In this document: positions 51,890 through 61,319 of the stretch, one piece after another | Position numbering within the stretch: the stretch's first letter is position 1 | Layout: each line of letters opens with the position of its first letter | DNA from: Acidimangrovimonas pyrenivorans | GTDB lineage: Bacteria > Pseudomonadota > Alphaproteobacteria > Rhodobacterales > Rhodobacteraceae | Reading direction: 5' to 3' | Assembly: GCF_042643245.1 (NCBI RefSeq) | Contig: NZ_JBHRSK010000015.1 | Span: 1 to 64,000, forward strand | DNA length: 64,000 bases | Position numbers and translations under genes: made by a program | The notes under the pieces: model-generated | Seen by the model: only the letters and a program-made list of their open reading frames with translations | Told to the model about the DNA's origin: nothing | The model's database searches: none

Positions 51890-53410
51890 TCATTCCGCTT
51901 CCAGCTTCAACTCCGCCGCCGGGGCCTGCAGATCGGCGGTGGAGAGCGGCTCGGTCGGCCGCGCCAGCCGGTTGCGAACGACCCAGAACAGCCGCTTCTC
52001 GGCCCTCGTGATGGCGACATAGGCCAGCCGCTTCCACAGCGCGATGCCGGCCTCGGTTCGCCCCGCCTGCGCCGCCGCCCAGAGGTCGGGGGCGAAGACC
52101 TGGACGTTCTCCCACTGGGACCCTTGCGCCTTGTGGATCGTCACCGCCGCCCCGTGCAGGAAGGCCGCGCCCATGGTGGCGGCCGAGGCGATGAAGGGCT
52201 CCTCCTCGCCCGGCAGCTCGATCTTGATGATCGAGGCGGCCGAGACCTGCGGCTCCTCGGCGCCGATGACGTGCAGCCGGGCGAAACCGGGCTTGCGGCC
52301 GGGGCCGAGATAGATCACCTGCGCGCCCTTGATCAGGCCGCGCGCCTCGAGGTCGATGCGTTTCTTGCGGTGCTTCAGCGGCAGCTCGATGCCGTCGCAG
52401 ATCAACGGCTCGCCCGGCAACAGTTCGTCGGCCGGCGCGGCATAGGCGGCGCGGAAGGCCTGGATCAGCCGGATCCGGGTGGCATTGCGCCAGACCAGCA
52501 CCGGGCTGCGCGCCATCATCGCCGCCTCGACCCGCTGCGCCACCACCACCCGGTCGTCGCGGCGGGCGGCGTTTTCGACCATTCGTTCGAATTCCTCGAA
52601 ACTCAGCCCCGGCTCGGCCAGCGCATGGGCGAGATCGAGGATCGGGCTGTCGGTTTCCTGCCGGTGGATGCGGTGCAGGGTCAGCTTGCGCTCCTCGCCC
52701 AGCCGGTCGAACACCATCTCGCCCGACTGGCCGACCGGGGCGAGCTGGGCCGGATCGCCGAACAGCACCAGCGTCGGGAAGATCTCGCGCAGGTCGTCGA
52801 ACTGGCGCTCGTCGAGCATCGAGCTTTCGTCGACGAAGCCGATATCGAGCGGATCCTCGCGCCGCTTCCAGCCGCGGATGAAGTCCGAGCCGCGCAGCCC
52901 CGCCGCCGCCAGCGCCCCGGGGATCGACTTGACGGTCTCGTAGAACGCCTTGGCCCGGTCGAGCGCCAGCTCGGTCAGGCCCTCGATCTCGGGCCGGTCG
53001 CCATTGCCGGCCAGCCATTCGGCGATCTTCTCGTATTCCGGGTCGTAGACCGGGGTGTAGAGGATGCGGTGAATGGTGGTCGCCGGCACGCCGCGGTTGC
53101 GCAGCACGCTGGCCGCCTTGTTGGTCGGCGCCAGGATCGCCAGCGTCCGCCGGTCCTTGCGCTTCTTGCCCTCGTAATCGCCCGAGACGATGTCGACCCC
53201 GGCCTCGGTCAGCGCCTTGACCATGCTGGCCAGCAGCATCGTCTTGCCCGAGCCGGCCTTGCCGACCACTGCCAGGACCTGGCTCTTGCCCGAAGCCTCG
53301 GCCGTCAGCAGGCTGTCGTCGAGATCGACGCCGGCGCCGCGCAGCACATCCGCCACGCGGTCCCAGGCCTCGGCCTGATCTTCGGAAAACTGCAGCGCCG
53401 GCACGGTCAT
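51890..53410 (-). CDS. ATP-dependent RecD-like DNA helicase
   Basis: A 506-residue superfamily 1B helicase. Walker A is in VVGKAGSGKTMLL near residue 50, Walker B is FVDESSMLDERQF near 195, FGDPAQLAPVG is motif III, and the C-terminal UvrD-like part has TIHKAQGSQWENVQVF and VAITRAEKRLFW. It is shorter than RecD2 (about 720) and lacks its N-terminal repeats. The gene is divergent from lysC. A role in DNA repair or recombination is likely. Confidence 0.88.
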   Translation of the reverse strand: MTVPALQFSEDQAEAWDRVADVLRGAGVDLDDSLLTAEASGKSQVLAVVGKAGSGKTMLLASMVKALTEAGVDIVSGDYEGKKRKDRRTLAILAPTNKAASVLRNRGVPATTIHRILYTPVYDPEYEKIAEWLAGNGDRPEIEGLTELALDRAKAFYETVKSIPGALAAAGLRGSDFIRGWKRREDPLDIGFVDESSMLDERQFDDLREIFPTLVLFGDPAQLAPVGQSGEMVFDRLGEERKLTLHRIHRQETDSPILDLAHALAEPGLSFEEFERMVENAARRDDRVVVAQRVEAAMMARSPVLVWRNATRIRLIQAFRAAYAAPADELLPGEPLICDGIELPLKHRKKRIDLEARGLIKGAQVIYLGPGRKPGFARLHVIGAEEPQVSAASIIKIELPGEEEPFIASAATMGAAFLHGAAVTIHKAQGSQWENVQVFAPDLWAAAQAGRTEAGIALWKRLAYVAITRAEKRLFWVVRNRLARPTEPLSTADLQAPAAELKLEAE

Positions 53411-53550
53411 GGCGCGACCCTATGCGAGCCGCCGGGCGGACGCCAGCGCCAAGGCGCCCGGACTGGCGGCGGCGTTCCCCGCCCCCTTGCGCAACCGCCC
53501 TGTCACGCATATGAAACAGCCGATTGTGACTTGGCGCGCGGGGATGGTCC

Positions 53551-54810
53551 ATGCCGCTTCTGGTGATGAAATTCGGCGGCACCTCGGTGGCCGATCTCGA
53601 CCGCATCAAGAACGCGGCCGAGAAGGTCAAGCGCGAGGTCGAGCGCGGCTATGACGTGATCGTCATCGTCTCGGCGATGTCGGGCAAGACCAACGAGCTG
53701 GTCGGCTGGGTCGAGCAGACCTCGCCGCTCTACGACGCGCGCGAATACGATGCCGTCGTCGCCTCGGGCGAGAACGTCACTGCCGGGCTGATGGCGCTGA
53801 CGCTGCAGGAGATGGACGTGCCGGCGCGCAGCTGGCAGGGCTGGCAGGTGCCGATCCAGACCACCAGCGCGCACGCCTCGGCCCGTTTCGTCGACATTCC
53901 GCGCGGCAATATCGACCAGAAATTCGCCGAAGGCATGAAGGTGGCGGTGGTCGCCGGCTTCCAGGGCGTCAGCCCCGAGGGCCGGATCACGACGCTGGGC
54001 CGCGGCGGCTCGGACACCACGGCGGTGGCCTTCGCCGCCGCCTTCGGGGCCGAGCGTTGCGACATCTACACCGATGTCGACGGCATCTACACCACCGACC
54101 CGCGGATCACCGCCAAGGCGCGCAAGCTGGAAAAGATCGCCTTCGAGGAAATGCTGGAACTGGCCAGCCTGGGCGCCAAGGTGCTGCAGACCCGCTCGGT
54201 CGAGCTGGCGATGCGCTACAAGGTACGGCTGCGGGTGCTGTCGAGCTTCGAGGACAGCGACGCCAATTCGGGAACGCTCGTCTGCGACGAGGAGGAAATC
54301 ATGGAATCGAAAGTCGTCTCCGGCGTCGCCTATTCGCGCGACGAGGCCAAAATGACCCTGGTGTCGGTCGAGGACCGGCCCGGCATCGCCGCGGCGATCT
54401 TCAGCCCACTGGCCGAAGCCGGGGTGAACGTGGACATGATCGTCCAGAACATTTCGGAAAAGAACTACGAGGGCCACAGCGTCGCGGTCACCGACATGAC
54501 CTTCTCCTGCCCGATCAACCAGGTGGCCCGGGCCCGCAAGGCGATGGAAGACGCCAAGGCCGCCGGCGAGATCAATTTCGACGAGCTGGTCGAGGATACC
54601 GAGGTGGCCAAGGTCTCGGTGGTCGGCATCGGCATGCGCAGCCATGCCGGCGTGGCGGCGAAGATGTTCGATGCGCTCTCGGTCGAGGGGATCAACATCA
54701 AGGTTATTTCAACTTCCGAGATCAAGATTTCGGTCCTGATCGACCGGAAATACATGGAACTGGCGGTTCAGGCACTGCATGATGCCTTCGAATTGGACAC
54801 GGCCGCCTGA
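53551..54810 (+). CDS. lysC: Aspartate kinase
   Basis: A 419-residue aspartokinase. The nucleotide-binding KFGGTS is at 7-12, with GRGGSDTTAVAFAAAFGAERC near 150-170 and TDVDGIYTTDPRI near 178. Two ACT domains in the C-terminal part (VSVEDRPGIAAAIFSPLAEA and VVGIGMRSHAGVAAKMFDAL) bind lysine and threonine for feedback control. It makes aspartyl phosphate for lysine, threonine, methionine and cell-wall precursors. It is followed 40 bases later by ptsP. Confidence 0.95.
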   Translation: MPLLVMKFGGTSVADLDRIKNAAEKVKREVERGYDVIVIVSAMSGKTNELVGWVEQTSPLYDAREYDAVVASGENVTAGLMALTLQEMDVPARSWQGWQVPIQTTSAHASARFVDIPRGNIDQKFAEGMKVAVVAGFQGVSPEGRITTLGRGGSDTTAVAFAAAFGAERCDIYTDVDGIYTTDPRITAKARKLEKIAFEEMLELASLGAKVLQTRSVELAMRYKVRLRVLSSFEDSDANSGTLVCDEEEIMESKVVSGVAYSRDEAKMTLVSVEDRPGIAAAIFSPLAEAGVNVDMIVQNISEKNYEGHSVAVTDMTFSCPINQVARARKAMEDAKAAGEINFDELVEDTEVAKVSVVGIGMRSHAGVAAKMFDALSVEGINIKVISTSEIKISVLIDRKYMELAVQALHDAFELDTAA

Positions 54811-54850
54811 CACCGGGGCGCCTGTCCCGGACTGATTTGAGCGGGGGCCC

Positions 54851-57103
54851 ATGCCCGAGCGCACGGAAAGTGAAAGTCGCAAGCTGCTGCGCCGCTTGCG
54901 CGACACCCTGGCCGAGCGCGGCGCGGGGCAGGAGCGGCTCGACCGGATCACCCATCTGATCGCCGATTCGATCCAGTCCGACGTCTGCTCGATCTACCTG
55001 TTCCGCGACAGCGACACGCTCGAACTTTGCGCCACCGAGGGGCTCAAGGCGGAATCGGTGCACCAGACCCGGCTCAAGCTGGGCGAGGGCCTTGTCGGTC
55101 GGGTGGCCAAGACAGCGGCGCCGATCAACACCGGCGACGCCCCGTCGGAGCGCGGCTTCCGCTACATGCCCGAGACCGGCGAGGAGAAGTATTCCAGCTT
55201 CCTCGGCGTGCCGATCCAGCGGCTGGGCGAGACGCTGGGCGTGCTGGTCGTGCAGTCGAAACACAGCCGCAAGTTCTCGGATGACGAGGTCTACGCGCTG
55301 GAAGTCGTGGCGATGGTGCTGGCGGAAATGACGGAACTGGGGGCGTTCATCGGCGAGGGCGAGGCGCTGGCGGCGCTGCACCAGCACGCGGTGGTGTTCC
55401 GCGGCGCCACCGGCCAGGAGGGCGCGGCCGAGGGCCGGGTCTGGCTGCACGAGCCGCGCGTCGTCATCACCAACCCGGTCGCCGACGATCCCAAGGCCGA
55501 GCATGCCCGGCTGCACGCCGCGGTCGACCAGCTGCGGATTTCGGTCGACGACCTGCTGGCCACCACCTCGGGCGCCGACAAGGAGCAGATGCAGGTGCTC
55601 GAGGCCTACCGCATGTTCGCCAATTCGCGCGGCTGGATGCGGCGGATGGAAGAGGACATCGCCCGTGGCCTGTCGGCCGAGGCGGCGGTCGAGAAGGAAC
55701 AGTCGCTGACCCGTGCCCGCATGGGCCAGGTGCCCGATCCCTACCTGCGCGAACGGCTGCACGACCTCGACGACCTGTCGAACCGCCTGCTGCGCATCCT
55801 CACCGGCCAGGGCAGCGAGACCGGCGCCGAGATGCCCGACAACCCGGTGCTGGTGGCGCGCAATATCGGCCCCGGCGAGTTGCTGGCCTATGGCCGCAAG
55901 CTCAAGGGTGTGGTGCTTGAGGAGGGCTCGGTCGGCAGCCATGCGGCGATCGTCGCCCGGGCGCTGGCGATCCCGCTGGTGATCCATGCCGCACGCATCA
56001 CCACCGAGGCGCTGAACGGCGACAGCATCCTCGTCGATGGCGACCAGGGCATCGTCCACCTGCGGCCCGAGGAAACCATCTCCTCGGCCTTCCGCGACAA
56101 GATCGCGATGCAGGCCAAGGCCCAGGAACGCTATGCCGGGCTGCGCGACCAGCCGGCGACGGCGAAATGCGGCACCACCGTCTCGCTGCACATGAATGCC
56201 GGGCTGATGGCCGACCTGCCGTCGCTCGAAGGCTCGGGGGCCGAGGGTGTCGGCCTGTTCCGCACCGAGCTGCAGTTCCTGATCCGCAACAAGGTGCCGC
56301 GGCGGGGCGAGCTGGCGGCGCTCTATGCCCGCGTGCTCGATGCCGCCAACGGCCGCCGCGTCGTCTTCCGCACCCTCGATATCGGCTCGGACAAGGTGCT
56401 GCCCTACATGAAGCGGCAGGACGAGCCCAACCCGGCGCTCGGCTGGCGGGCGATCCGGGTCGGGCTCGACAAGCCGGGCGTGATGACGATGCAGCTGCAG
56501 GCGCTGATCCGGGCGGCGAATGGCCGGCCGCTTGCGGTGATGTTCCCCTTCGTCGCCCAATACGAGGAATTCGTCGCCGCCCGCGACCACCTGCTGCGCC
56601 AGATCGAGCGCGAGCGCGAGCTGGGCCATGTCCTGCCCGAGAAGCTCGAGATCGGCGCGATGCTGGAAACCCCCAGCCTCGCCTTCGCGCCGCGCAAATT
56701 CTTCGAGCTGGCCGACTTCGTCTCGATCGGCGGCAACGACCTCAAGCAGTTCTTCTTCGCCGCCGACCGCGAGAACGAGCTGGTGCGACGGCGCTACGAC
56801 ACGCTGAATGTCAGCTTCCTGCGCTTCATCGAGCAGATCGTCGCCCGCTGCGCCGAGACCGACACCCCGCTGTCCTTCTGCGGCGAGGATGCCGGCCGCC
56901 CGGTCGAGGCGCTGTGCCTCGCGGCGATGGGGCTGCGGATGCTGTCGATGCGGCCGGCCTCGGTCGGGCCGGTCAAGCACCTGATCCGCCGGGTCAACCT
57001 GGTCGAGGCGCGCAAGGTGATCGAGGCGGCGGAGGAGGCCGGCGAACAATCGGTGCGCCCGGCGATGATGAACTGGCTTGCCGGCGGCGCCGGCCAGGGC
57101 TGA
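54851..57103 (+). CDS. ptsP: Phosphoenolpyruvate-protein phosphotransferase, nitrogen PTS type
   Basis: A 750-residue Enzyme I-Ntr. An N-terminal GAF domain (residues about 20-165) is followed by an EI phosphotransfer domain with H364 in GSVGSHAAIVARA, and the PEP-binding barrel (GVGLFRTEL, then EPNPALGWRAIR, SIGGNDLKQFFFAADRENE and LSFCGEDAGR with the catalytic Cys near 675). It starts the phosphorelay to NPr and EIIA-Ntr, which controls potassium, nitrogen and carbon balance. It is 40 bases after lysC, a conserved neighbour pair in Rhodobacterales. Confidence 0.94.
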   Translation: MPERTESESRKLLRRLRDTLAERGAGQERLDRITHLIADSIQSDVCSIYLFRDSDTLELCATEGLKAESVHQTRLKLGEGLVGRVAKTAAPINTGDAPSERGFRYMPETGEEKYSSFLGVPIQRLGETLGVLVVQSKHSRKFSDDEVYALEVVAMVLAEMTELGAFIGEGEALAALHQHAVVFRGATGQEGAAEGRVWLHEPRVVITNPVADDPKAEHARLHAAVDQLRISVDDLLATTSGADKEQMQVLEAYRMFANSRGWMRRMEEDIARGLSAEAAVEKEQSLTRARMGQVPDPYLRERLHDLDDLSNRLLRILTGQGSETGAEMPDNPVLVARNIGPGELLAYGRKLKGVVLEEGSVGSHAAIVARALAIPLVIHAARITTEALNGDSILVDGDQGIVHLRPEETISSAFRDKIAMQAKAQERYAGLRDQPATAKCGTTVSLHMNAGLMADLPSLEGSGAEGVGLFRTELQFLIRNKVPRRGELAALYARVLDAANGRRVVFRTLDIGSDKVLPYMKRQDEPNPALGWRAIRVGLDKPGVMTMQLQALIRAANGRPLAVMFPFVAQYEEFVAARDHLLRQIERERELGHVLPEKLEIGAMLETPSLAFAPRKFFELADFVSIGGNDLKQFFFAADRENELVRRRYDTLNVSFLRFIEQIVARCAETDTPLSFCGEDAGRPVEALCLAAMGLRMLSMRPASVGPVKHLIRRVNLVEARKVIEAAEEAGEQSVRPAMMNWLAGGAGQG

Positions 57104-57298
57104 TTTTCGAAGGGGCCCGGCGTGCCGGTCGCCTCGGATGCGCGAGACTGAACCTCCATTTCACGGCTGAGCGGTTCGAAAGCCGGTTCCCCCGTTTCAG
57201 GCGACGTCCGTCCCCCTGCGCGGAAACAAGGCCACGGGCCGCCGCGCAAGCGATGGGAGCGGGGACGACGTGTCAAGGCGACGTGGATCGGCGGTGCT

Positions 57299-58069
57299 TT
57301 AGCTCTTTCCGACCCGCTCACCCGCGGCAATGGCGCGGAAGGTCTCGAGCAGCGCGGCGCGGTCATGGGTCTCGGCCAGCTTCATCAGGCCGAAGCGGAC
57401 ATGGGCCATTTCCTGGTAATAGGACAGGAAGGCGTAATTGACCCCGGCGCCGGCGACCGAGCCCAGAAGCGGCACCGTCTGCGCCGCCAGCTTCTCGCCC
57501 AGCACCAGCGACAGTCGCGGCGCCACCGCCGCGATCACCCGGTTCAGCGCCGGCCCGGTCATCGTCACCCGCGCGCCCAGGAACGAGGTATTGACGCCGT
57601 CATCCTCGTGCAGCGGGCTGCCGGCGCCGAAGACCTGCAGGCATTCCAGCCGCACCTCCGGATCGGCCGGATCGTAGCCGTAGCTCTCGGCGATCTTCTG
57701 GATGGCGCGGAAGATCACCGTCACGGTGACCGGCAGCTCGGCCACGGCCGAGGGCAGTCCGCCGAAACCGCCCACCGCGCCGGTCAGCAGCGCCACCGTG
57801 CGGTGGCCGCTCTCGCCCAGCGTGTCGCCCTCGCCCAGGATCCGGCCGGCAAGGGTGTAGCAACGGTGCAGCGCGGTCTCGACCACCCGCTCGATGCGGT
57901 CCTTGATGCTGTCGGGCAGCTTCTCGATCTGGCTCTCGACCCGGGTGCCGAACAGGTTGACGATATGCATCACCGGCCCGCCCGCCTTGCGATAGCGGGT
58001 AACCAGCCGGACGATCTCGGCCTCGGGGATCTCGGCGACGGGCACCGGAAGGGGCGGGGCATTTTCCAT
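57299..58069 (-). CDS. EcsC family protein
   Basis: A 256-residue protein of the EcsC type, with long alpha-helical, partly hydrophobic segments (LLTGAVGGFGGLPSAVAELP, VTVTVIFRAIQKIAESYGYD, then VRLECLQVFGAG). The ATG at 58069 gives the family's usual N-terminus; the open frame upstream is non-coding in character. EcsC proteins occur with ABC transporters in Bacillus but are often solitary in proteobacteria, as here. The function is not known. It is convergent with ptsP (195 bases apart). Confidence 0.82.
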   Translation of the reverse strand: MENAPPLPVPVAEIPEAEIVRLVTRYRKAGGPVMHIVNLFGTRVESQIEKLPDSIKDRIERVVETALHRCYTLAGRILGEGDTLGESGHRTVALLTGAVGGFGGLPSAVAELPVTVTVIFRAIQKIAESYGYDPADPEVRLECLQVFGAGSPLHEDDGVNTSFLGARVTMTGPALNRVIAAVAPRLSLVLGEKLAAQTVPLLGSVAGAGVNYAFLSYYQEMAHVRFGLMKLAETHDRAALLETFRAIAAGERVGKS

Positions 58070-58128
58070 GTATGGAAAGTAGGAGGCTGCAGGGGCGCTT
58101 GCAATGGCCGGCACGGTGCCGGGGCGCC

Positions 58129-58614
58129 TCACCCGCGCCACTTCTCCACGGCACCGGTGACGCCGGCCCAGGCATCGGGCGCCAGCTCGAGCCCCAGCAC
58201 CCGCTCGGGGTTGGTCGGCGGCGGCATGCGGACACCGGTCAGCCGGCGGAAGCCGAAGCGGCCGTAATAGGGCGCATCGCCGACCAGCAACACCCGTTTC
58301 CAGCCCAGCCGCCGCGCCTCGGCGAGGCTTTCGTGGATCAGGTAACCGCCCAGCCCCTCGCCCTGCCGGGTCGGGTGCACCGCCACCGGCCCGAGCAACA
58401 GCACCGGCTGGCCGCCGACCAGCACCGGCCAGTAGCGGATCGCGGCCGCCAGCACCCCGTCCTCGCGCAGCACGAGACAAAGCGGCGCCACCGGGGCGAC
58501 ATCGTCGCGCAGCCGGTAGGAGGACAGCGCCTCGCGCCCGGGGGCGAAGCAGAGGTCGTAGAGCGCCTCGACCTCCCAGAAATCCGCCTTGCCTTCCTCT
58601 TCGAGCCGATACAC
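58129..58614 (-). CDS. GNAT N-acetyltransferase, YhbS-like
   Basis: A 161-residue GNAT with LLGPVAVHPTRQGEGLGGYL (acetyl-CoA loop RQGEGLG near residue 95) and VGDAPYYGRFGFRRLTG near 120, typical of YhbS-like enzymes. I chose the GTG at 58614 since GGGAGG lies exactly six bases before it; the ATG at 58662 has no such signal. It is 59 bases upstream of the EcsC gene on the same strand and divergent from the flavin reductase gene. The substrate is unknown. Confidence 0.8.
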   Translation of the reverse strand: MYRLEEEGKADFWEVEALYDLCFAPGREALSSYRLRDDVAPVAPLCLVLREDGVLAAAIRYWPVLVGGQPVLLLGPVAVHPTRQGEGLGGYLIHESLAEARRLGWKRVLLVGDAPYYGRFGFRRLTGVRMPPPTNPERVLGLELAPDAWAGVTGAVEKWRG

Positions 58615-58700
58615 GCGCCGCCTCCCGCTCCGGCCCGATTCCACTGGAAAGGCGCCTAGCACGGGGCTAGGTCAGACACAAACCGGAACGAGGAGACGCC

Positions 58701-59309
58701 ATGTTCTATCGCCCTGCCGACGGCCACGGCCTGCCGCACAACCCGTTCAACGCCATCGTCACGCCGCGGCCGATCGGCTGGATCTCGACCCGCGGCGCCG
58801 ACGGGTCGGAAAACCTCGCCCCCTATTCCTTCTTCAACGCCGTCGCCTACACCCCGCCGCAGGTCATGTTCGCCACCACCGGAACCAAGGACGACCGCCC
58901 GCGCGGCAAGGACAGCCTGTCGAATATCGAGGAGACCGAGGTCTTCTGCGTCAACGTCGTCGGCCAGGAGCAGCTGCACGAGATGAACGCGACCTCGGGC
59001 AGCTACGGCCGCGAGATCGACGAGTTCGCCCTCGCCGGGCTGGAACGGGTGGAATGCGAGACCATCGCCTGTTCCCGCGTCAGCCATGCTCCCGCCGCGC
59101 TGGAATGCCGGCTGAACAAGATCGTGCCGCTGCTGGGCGAGAGCAATTTCCTGGTGCTGGGCGAGGTGATCGGCGTCCACCTGCGCGACGACTGCGTCGT
59201 CGACGGCCGCTTCGACGTGACGAAATTCCACCCCGTCAGCCGGCTGGGCTACAAGGACTACGCGATCGTCAAGAGCGTGTTCGAACTGAACCGGCCCGGG
59301 CAGAAATAA
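58701..59309 (+). CDS. Flavin reductase-like FMN-binding protein
   Basis: A 202-residue protein with the flavin reductase-like fold. TPRPIGWISTRGADGSENLAPYSFFN (residues about 21-46) and FCVNVVGQEQLHEMNATSG (near 77) are family signatures for FMN binding. It may be a reductase supplying flavin to a monooxygenase or an oxidoreductase by itself. AACGAGGAGACGCC leads the ATG. A copy of the 3'-end repeat follows at 59363. Confidence 0.87.
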   Translation: MFYRPADGHGLPHNPFNAIVTPRPIGWISTRGADGSENLAPYSFFNAVAYTPPQVMFATTGTKDDRPRGKDSLSNIEETEVFCVNVVGQEQLHEMNATSGSYGREIDEFALAGLERVECETIACSRVSHAPAALECRLNKIVPLLGESNFLVLGEVIGVHLRDDCVVDGRFDVTKFHPVSRLGYKDYAIVKSVFELNRPGQK

Positions 59310-59362
59310 CCCGCACCGCGGTTGTCCCGGTGGCCGCGCCCGTGGCCCGCCGAGGACGCTTC

Positions 59363-59391
59363 GCGGAGGATATTTGAGTGAAGATGAAAGC
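59363..59391 (+). repeat. Dispersed 3'-end repeat, copy C (right-hand half of an inverted pair)
   Basis: GCGGAGGATATTTGAGTG followed by AAGATGAAAGC lies 53 bases after the flavin reductase stop. It lacks the long hairpin of copies A and E. Copy D, its near-exact inverted partner, is 14 bases further on. Confidence 0.8.
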
Positions 59392-59405
59392 AGGGACAGG
59401 CCGGC

Positions 59406-59433
59406 GCTTTCATCTTCATGAAAATATCCCCGC
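59406..59433 (-). repeat. Dispersed 3'-end repeat, copy D, inverted relative to C
   Basis: On the minus strand this reads GCGGGGATATTTTCATG followed by AAGATGAAAGC, nearly identical to copy C. It lies 46 bases beyond the 3' end of the SulP gene on that strand. Together C and D can fold into a hairpin with about 28-base arms that could stop both convergent transcripts. Confidence 0.8.
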
Positions 59434-59479
59434 CGGAGGCATCCGACAGCACCGCCGGGGCCTCCACCGGAAATAGCGC

Positions 59480-61081
59480 CTAGTGCGCGCCGCCCAGGGC
59501 GCCGGGGCGGATACCGTAGTCGACGGCGACGCCGTAATCCGGATCGTCGGCACTATCGACCATGAGCTGGCCGGCGCGGGCGAGCAGGCGGTAGCAGTCG
59601 CGGCTCAGGTGGCGCAGCACCAGCCGCTTGCCCTGCGCCTCGTAGCGCGCCGCCAGCGCCTCGATCGCCGCCAGCGCCGACTGGTCGGCGACCCGGCTGC
59701 CGGCGAAATCGACGATGACATGGCCCGGGTCGATCTCGGGCGAGAACAGCTCGTTGAAGCCGTCGGTCGAACCGAAGAACAGCGGCCCCTCGATCTGGTA
59801 GACCTTGGCGCCTTCCGGGGTGGTGTAGGTCCGGGCGTGGATGCGCTTGGCGTTCTGCCAGGCATAGGCCAGCGCCGAGACGATGACGCCGGCGACGACG
59901 GCGGTGGCGAGGTCGGTCGCGACGGTGATGGCGGTGACCAGCACGATGACCACGGCGTCGATCCGCGGCACCTTGGTCAGGACGCGGAAGCTCTGCCAGG
60001 CGAAGGTGCCGATCACGACCATGAACATCACGCCGACCAGTGCGGCGAGCGGGATCTGCTCGATCAGCGGCGCGGCGAAGAGGATGAAGGACAGCAGGCA
60101 CAGCGCCGCGGTGACCGCCGCCAGCCGGGTGCGGCCGCCCGAGGTGACGTTGATCATGCTCTGGCCGATCATCGCGCAGCCGCCCATGCCGCCGAAGAAG
60201 CCGGTGACGAAATTGGCGGTGCCCTGGGCGATGCATTCCTGGCTGGCGCCGCCGCGCTTGCCGGTGATCTCGCCGACCAGGTTGAGGGTCAGCAGGCTCT
60301 CGATCAACCCGATGGCGGCGAGGATCACCGCGTAGGGCACGACGATCTTCAGCGTTGCGAGATTGAGCGGCATCGCGGGGATGTGGAAGCTGGGCAGGCT
60401 GCCGGTGATCGAGGCCATGTCGCCGACCCGCGGCACGTCGATGCCGAAGCCGATCACCAGCGCGGCGGTGATGACGATGCCGGCCAGCGGCGCCGGGATG
60501 GCGCGGGTGATGCGCGGCATCAGCCAGATCACGATCATCGTGGTGACGACCAGCGCCAGCATGGTGACCAGCTGCGGCCCGTGCATCCACATCGTGCCGC
60601 CCTGCCCGTCCGGCACCCGGAACTGGTGCAGCTGGGCCAGGCCGATGACGATGGCGAGGCCGTTGACGAAGCCCAGCATCACCGGGTGCGGCACCAGGCG
60701 GATGAACTTGCCGAGGCGGAACACACCGGCCAGGATCTGAAACACCCCCATCAGCACCACGGTGGCGAACAGGTATTCGATGCCGTGCTGTGCCACCAGC
60801 GAGACCATGACCACGGCCAGCGCCCCGGTGGCGCCCGAGATCATCCCCGGCCGGCCGCCGATCAGCGCGGTGACGAGGCCGACGATGAAGGCGGCATAGA
60901 GCCCGACCAGCGGGTTGACCCCGGCGACGAAGGCGAAGGCCACGGCCTCGGGCACCAGCGCCAGGGCGACGGTCAGACCGGCCAGAAGCTCGGTCCGCAC
61001 CTCGGCCAGCGAATAGGGGACGGCCGGGGCATGATCGGGCGATACGGCACGGGCAAAGGCCGCGAGCGCGGAACGGGGCAT
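59480..61081 (-). CDS. SulP family anion transporter with STAS domain
   Basis: A 533-residue SulP transporter. Its N-terminal membrane core has 12 or more segments (VALALVPEAVAFAFVAGVNP, GRPGMISGATGALAVVM, FVTGFFGGMGGCAMIGQSMIN). A C-terminal STAS domain occupies residues about 425-500 (PLFFGSTDGFNELF, then VIVDFAGSRVADQSALAAIE). Transport of sulfate, bicarbonate or a carboxylate is possible. The gene ends in the inverted repeat pair and starts 239 bases from mtnP on the opposite strand. Confidence 0.9.
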   Translation of the reverse strand: MPRSALAAFARAVSPDHAPAVPYSLAEVRTELLAGLTVALALVPEAVAFAFVAGVNPLVGLYAAFIVGLVTALIGGRPGMISGATGALAVVMVSLVAQHGIEYLFATVVLMGVFQILAGVFRLGKFIRLVPHPVMLGFVNGLAIVIGLAQLHQFRVPDGQGGTMWMHGPQLVTMLALVVTTMIVIWLMPRITRAIPAPLAGIVITAALVIGFGIDVPRVGDMASITGSLPSFHIPAMPLNLATLKIVVPYAVILAAIGLIESLLTLNLVGEITGKRGGASQECIAQGTANFVTGFFGGMGGCAMIGQSMINVTSGGRTRLAAVTAALCLLSFILFAAPLIEQIPLAALVGVMFMVVIGTFAWQSFRVLTKVPRIDAVVIVLVTAITVATDLATAVVAGVIVSALAYAWQNAKRIHARTYTTPEGAKVYQIEGPLFFGSTDGFNELFSPEIDPGHVIVDFAGSRVADQSALAAIEALAARYEAQGKRLVLRHLSRDCYRLLARAGQLMVDSADDPDYGVAVDYGIRPGALGGAH

Positions 61082-61319
61082 GGCGTTTCCTTCGGATGGG
61101 CGGATGGTTCTGTTCGCGCGCGACCTCTAGCCGATGCCGCGACGCAGCGGAAGCCCAAAGCCATGCGCCGGCTGCATGTCTGCTGCGCATTGCGGCCACG
61201 CGCCGCAGAGGACTGCCCGGATTTTCGGCAGAGGGCCCGACGACAGGCCGCGACGGCCCTTTTCCCGTCCGGCCCGAGCCCCTAGGGTGGCGCCGAGAAC
61301 TTGCAGGTGGAGGCAGGCA

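Noticed and set aside
58615..58662. An ATG start at 58662 for the YhbS-like acetyltransferase
   Set aside because: The GTG at 58614 has GGGAGG at ideal spacing, while the 16 residues added by the ATG start do not look like the family and lack a ribosome-binding site.
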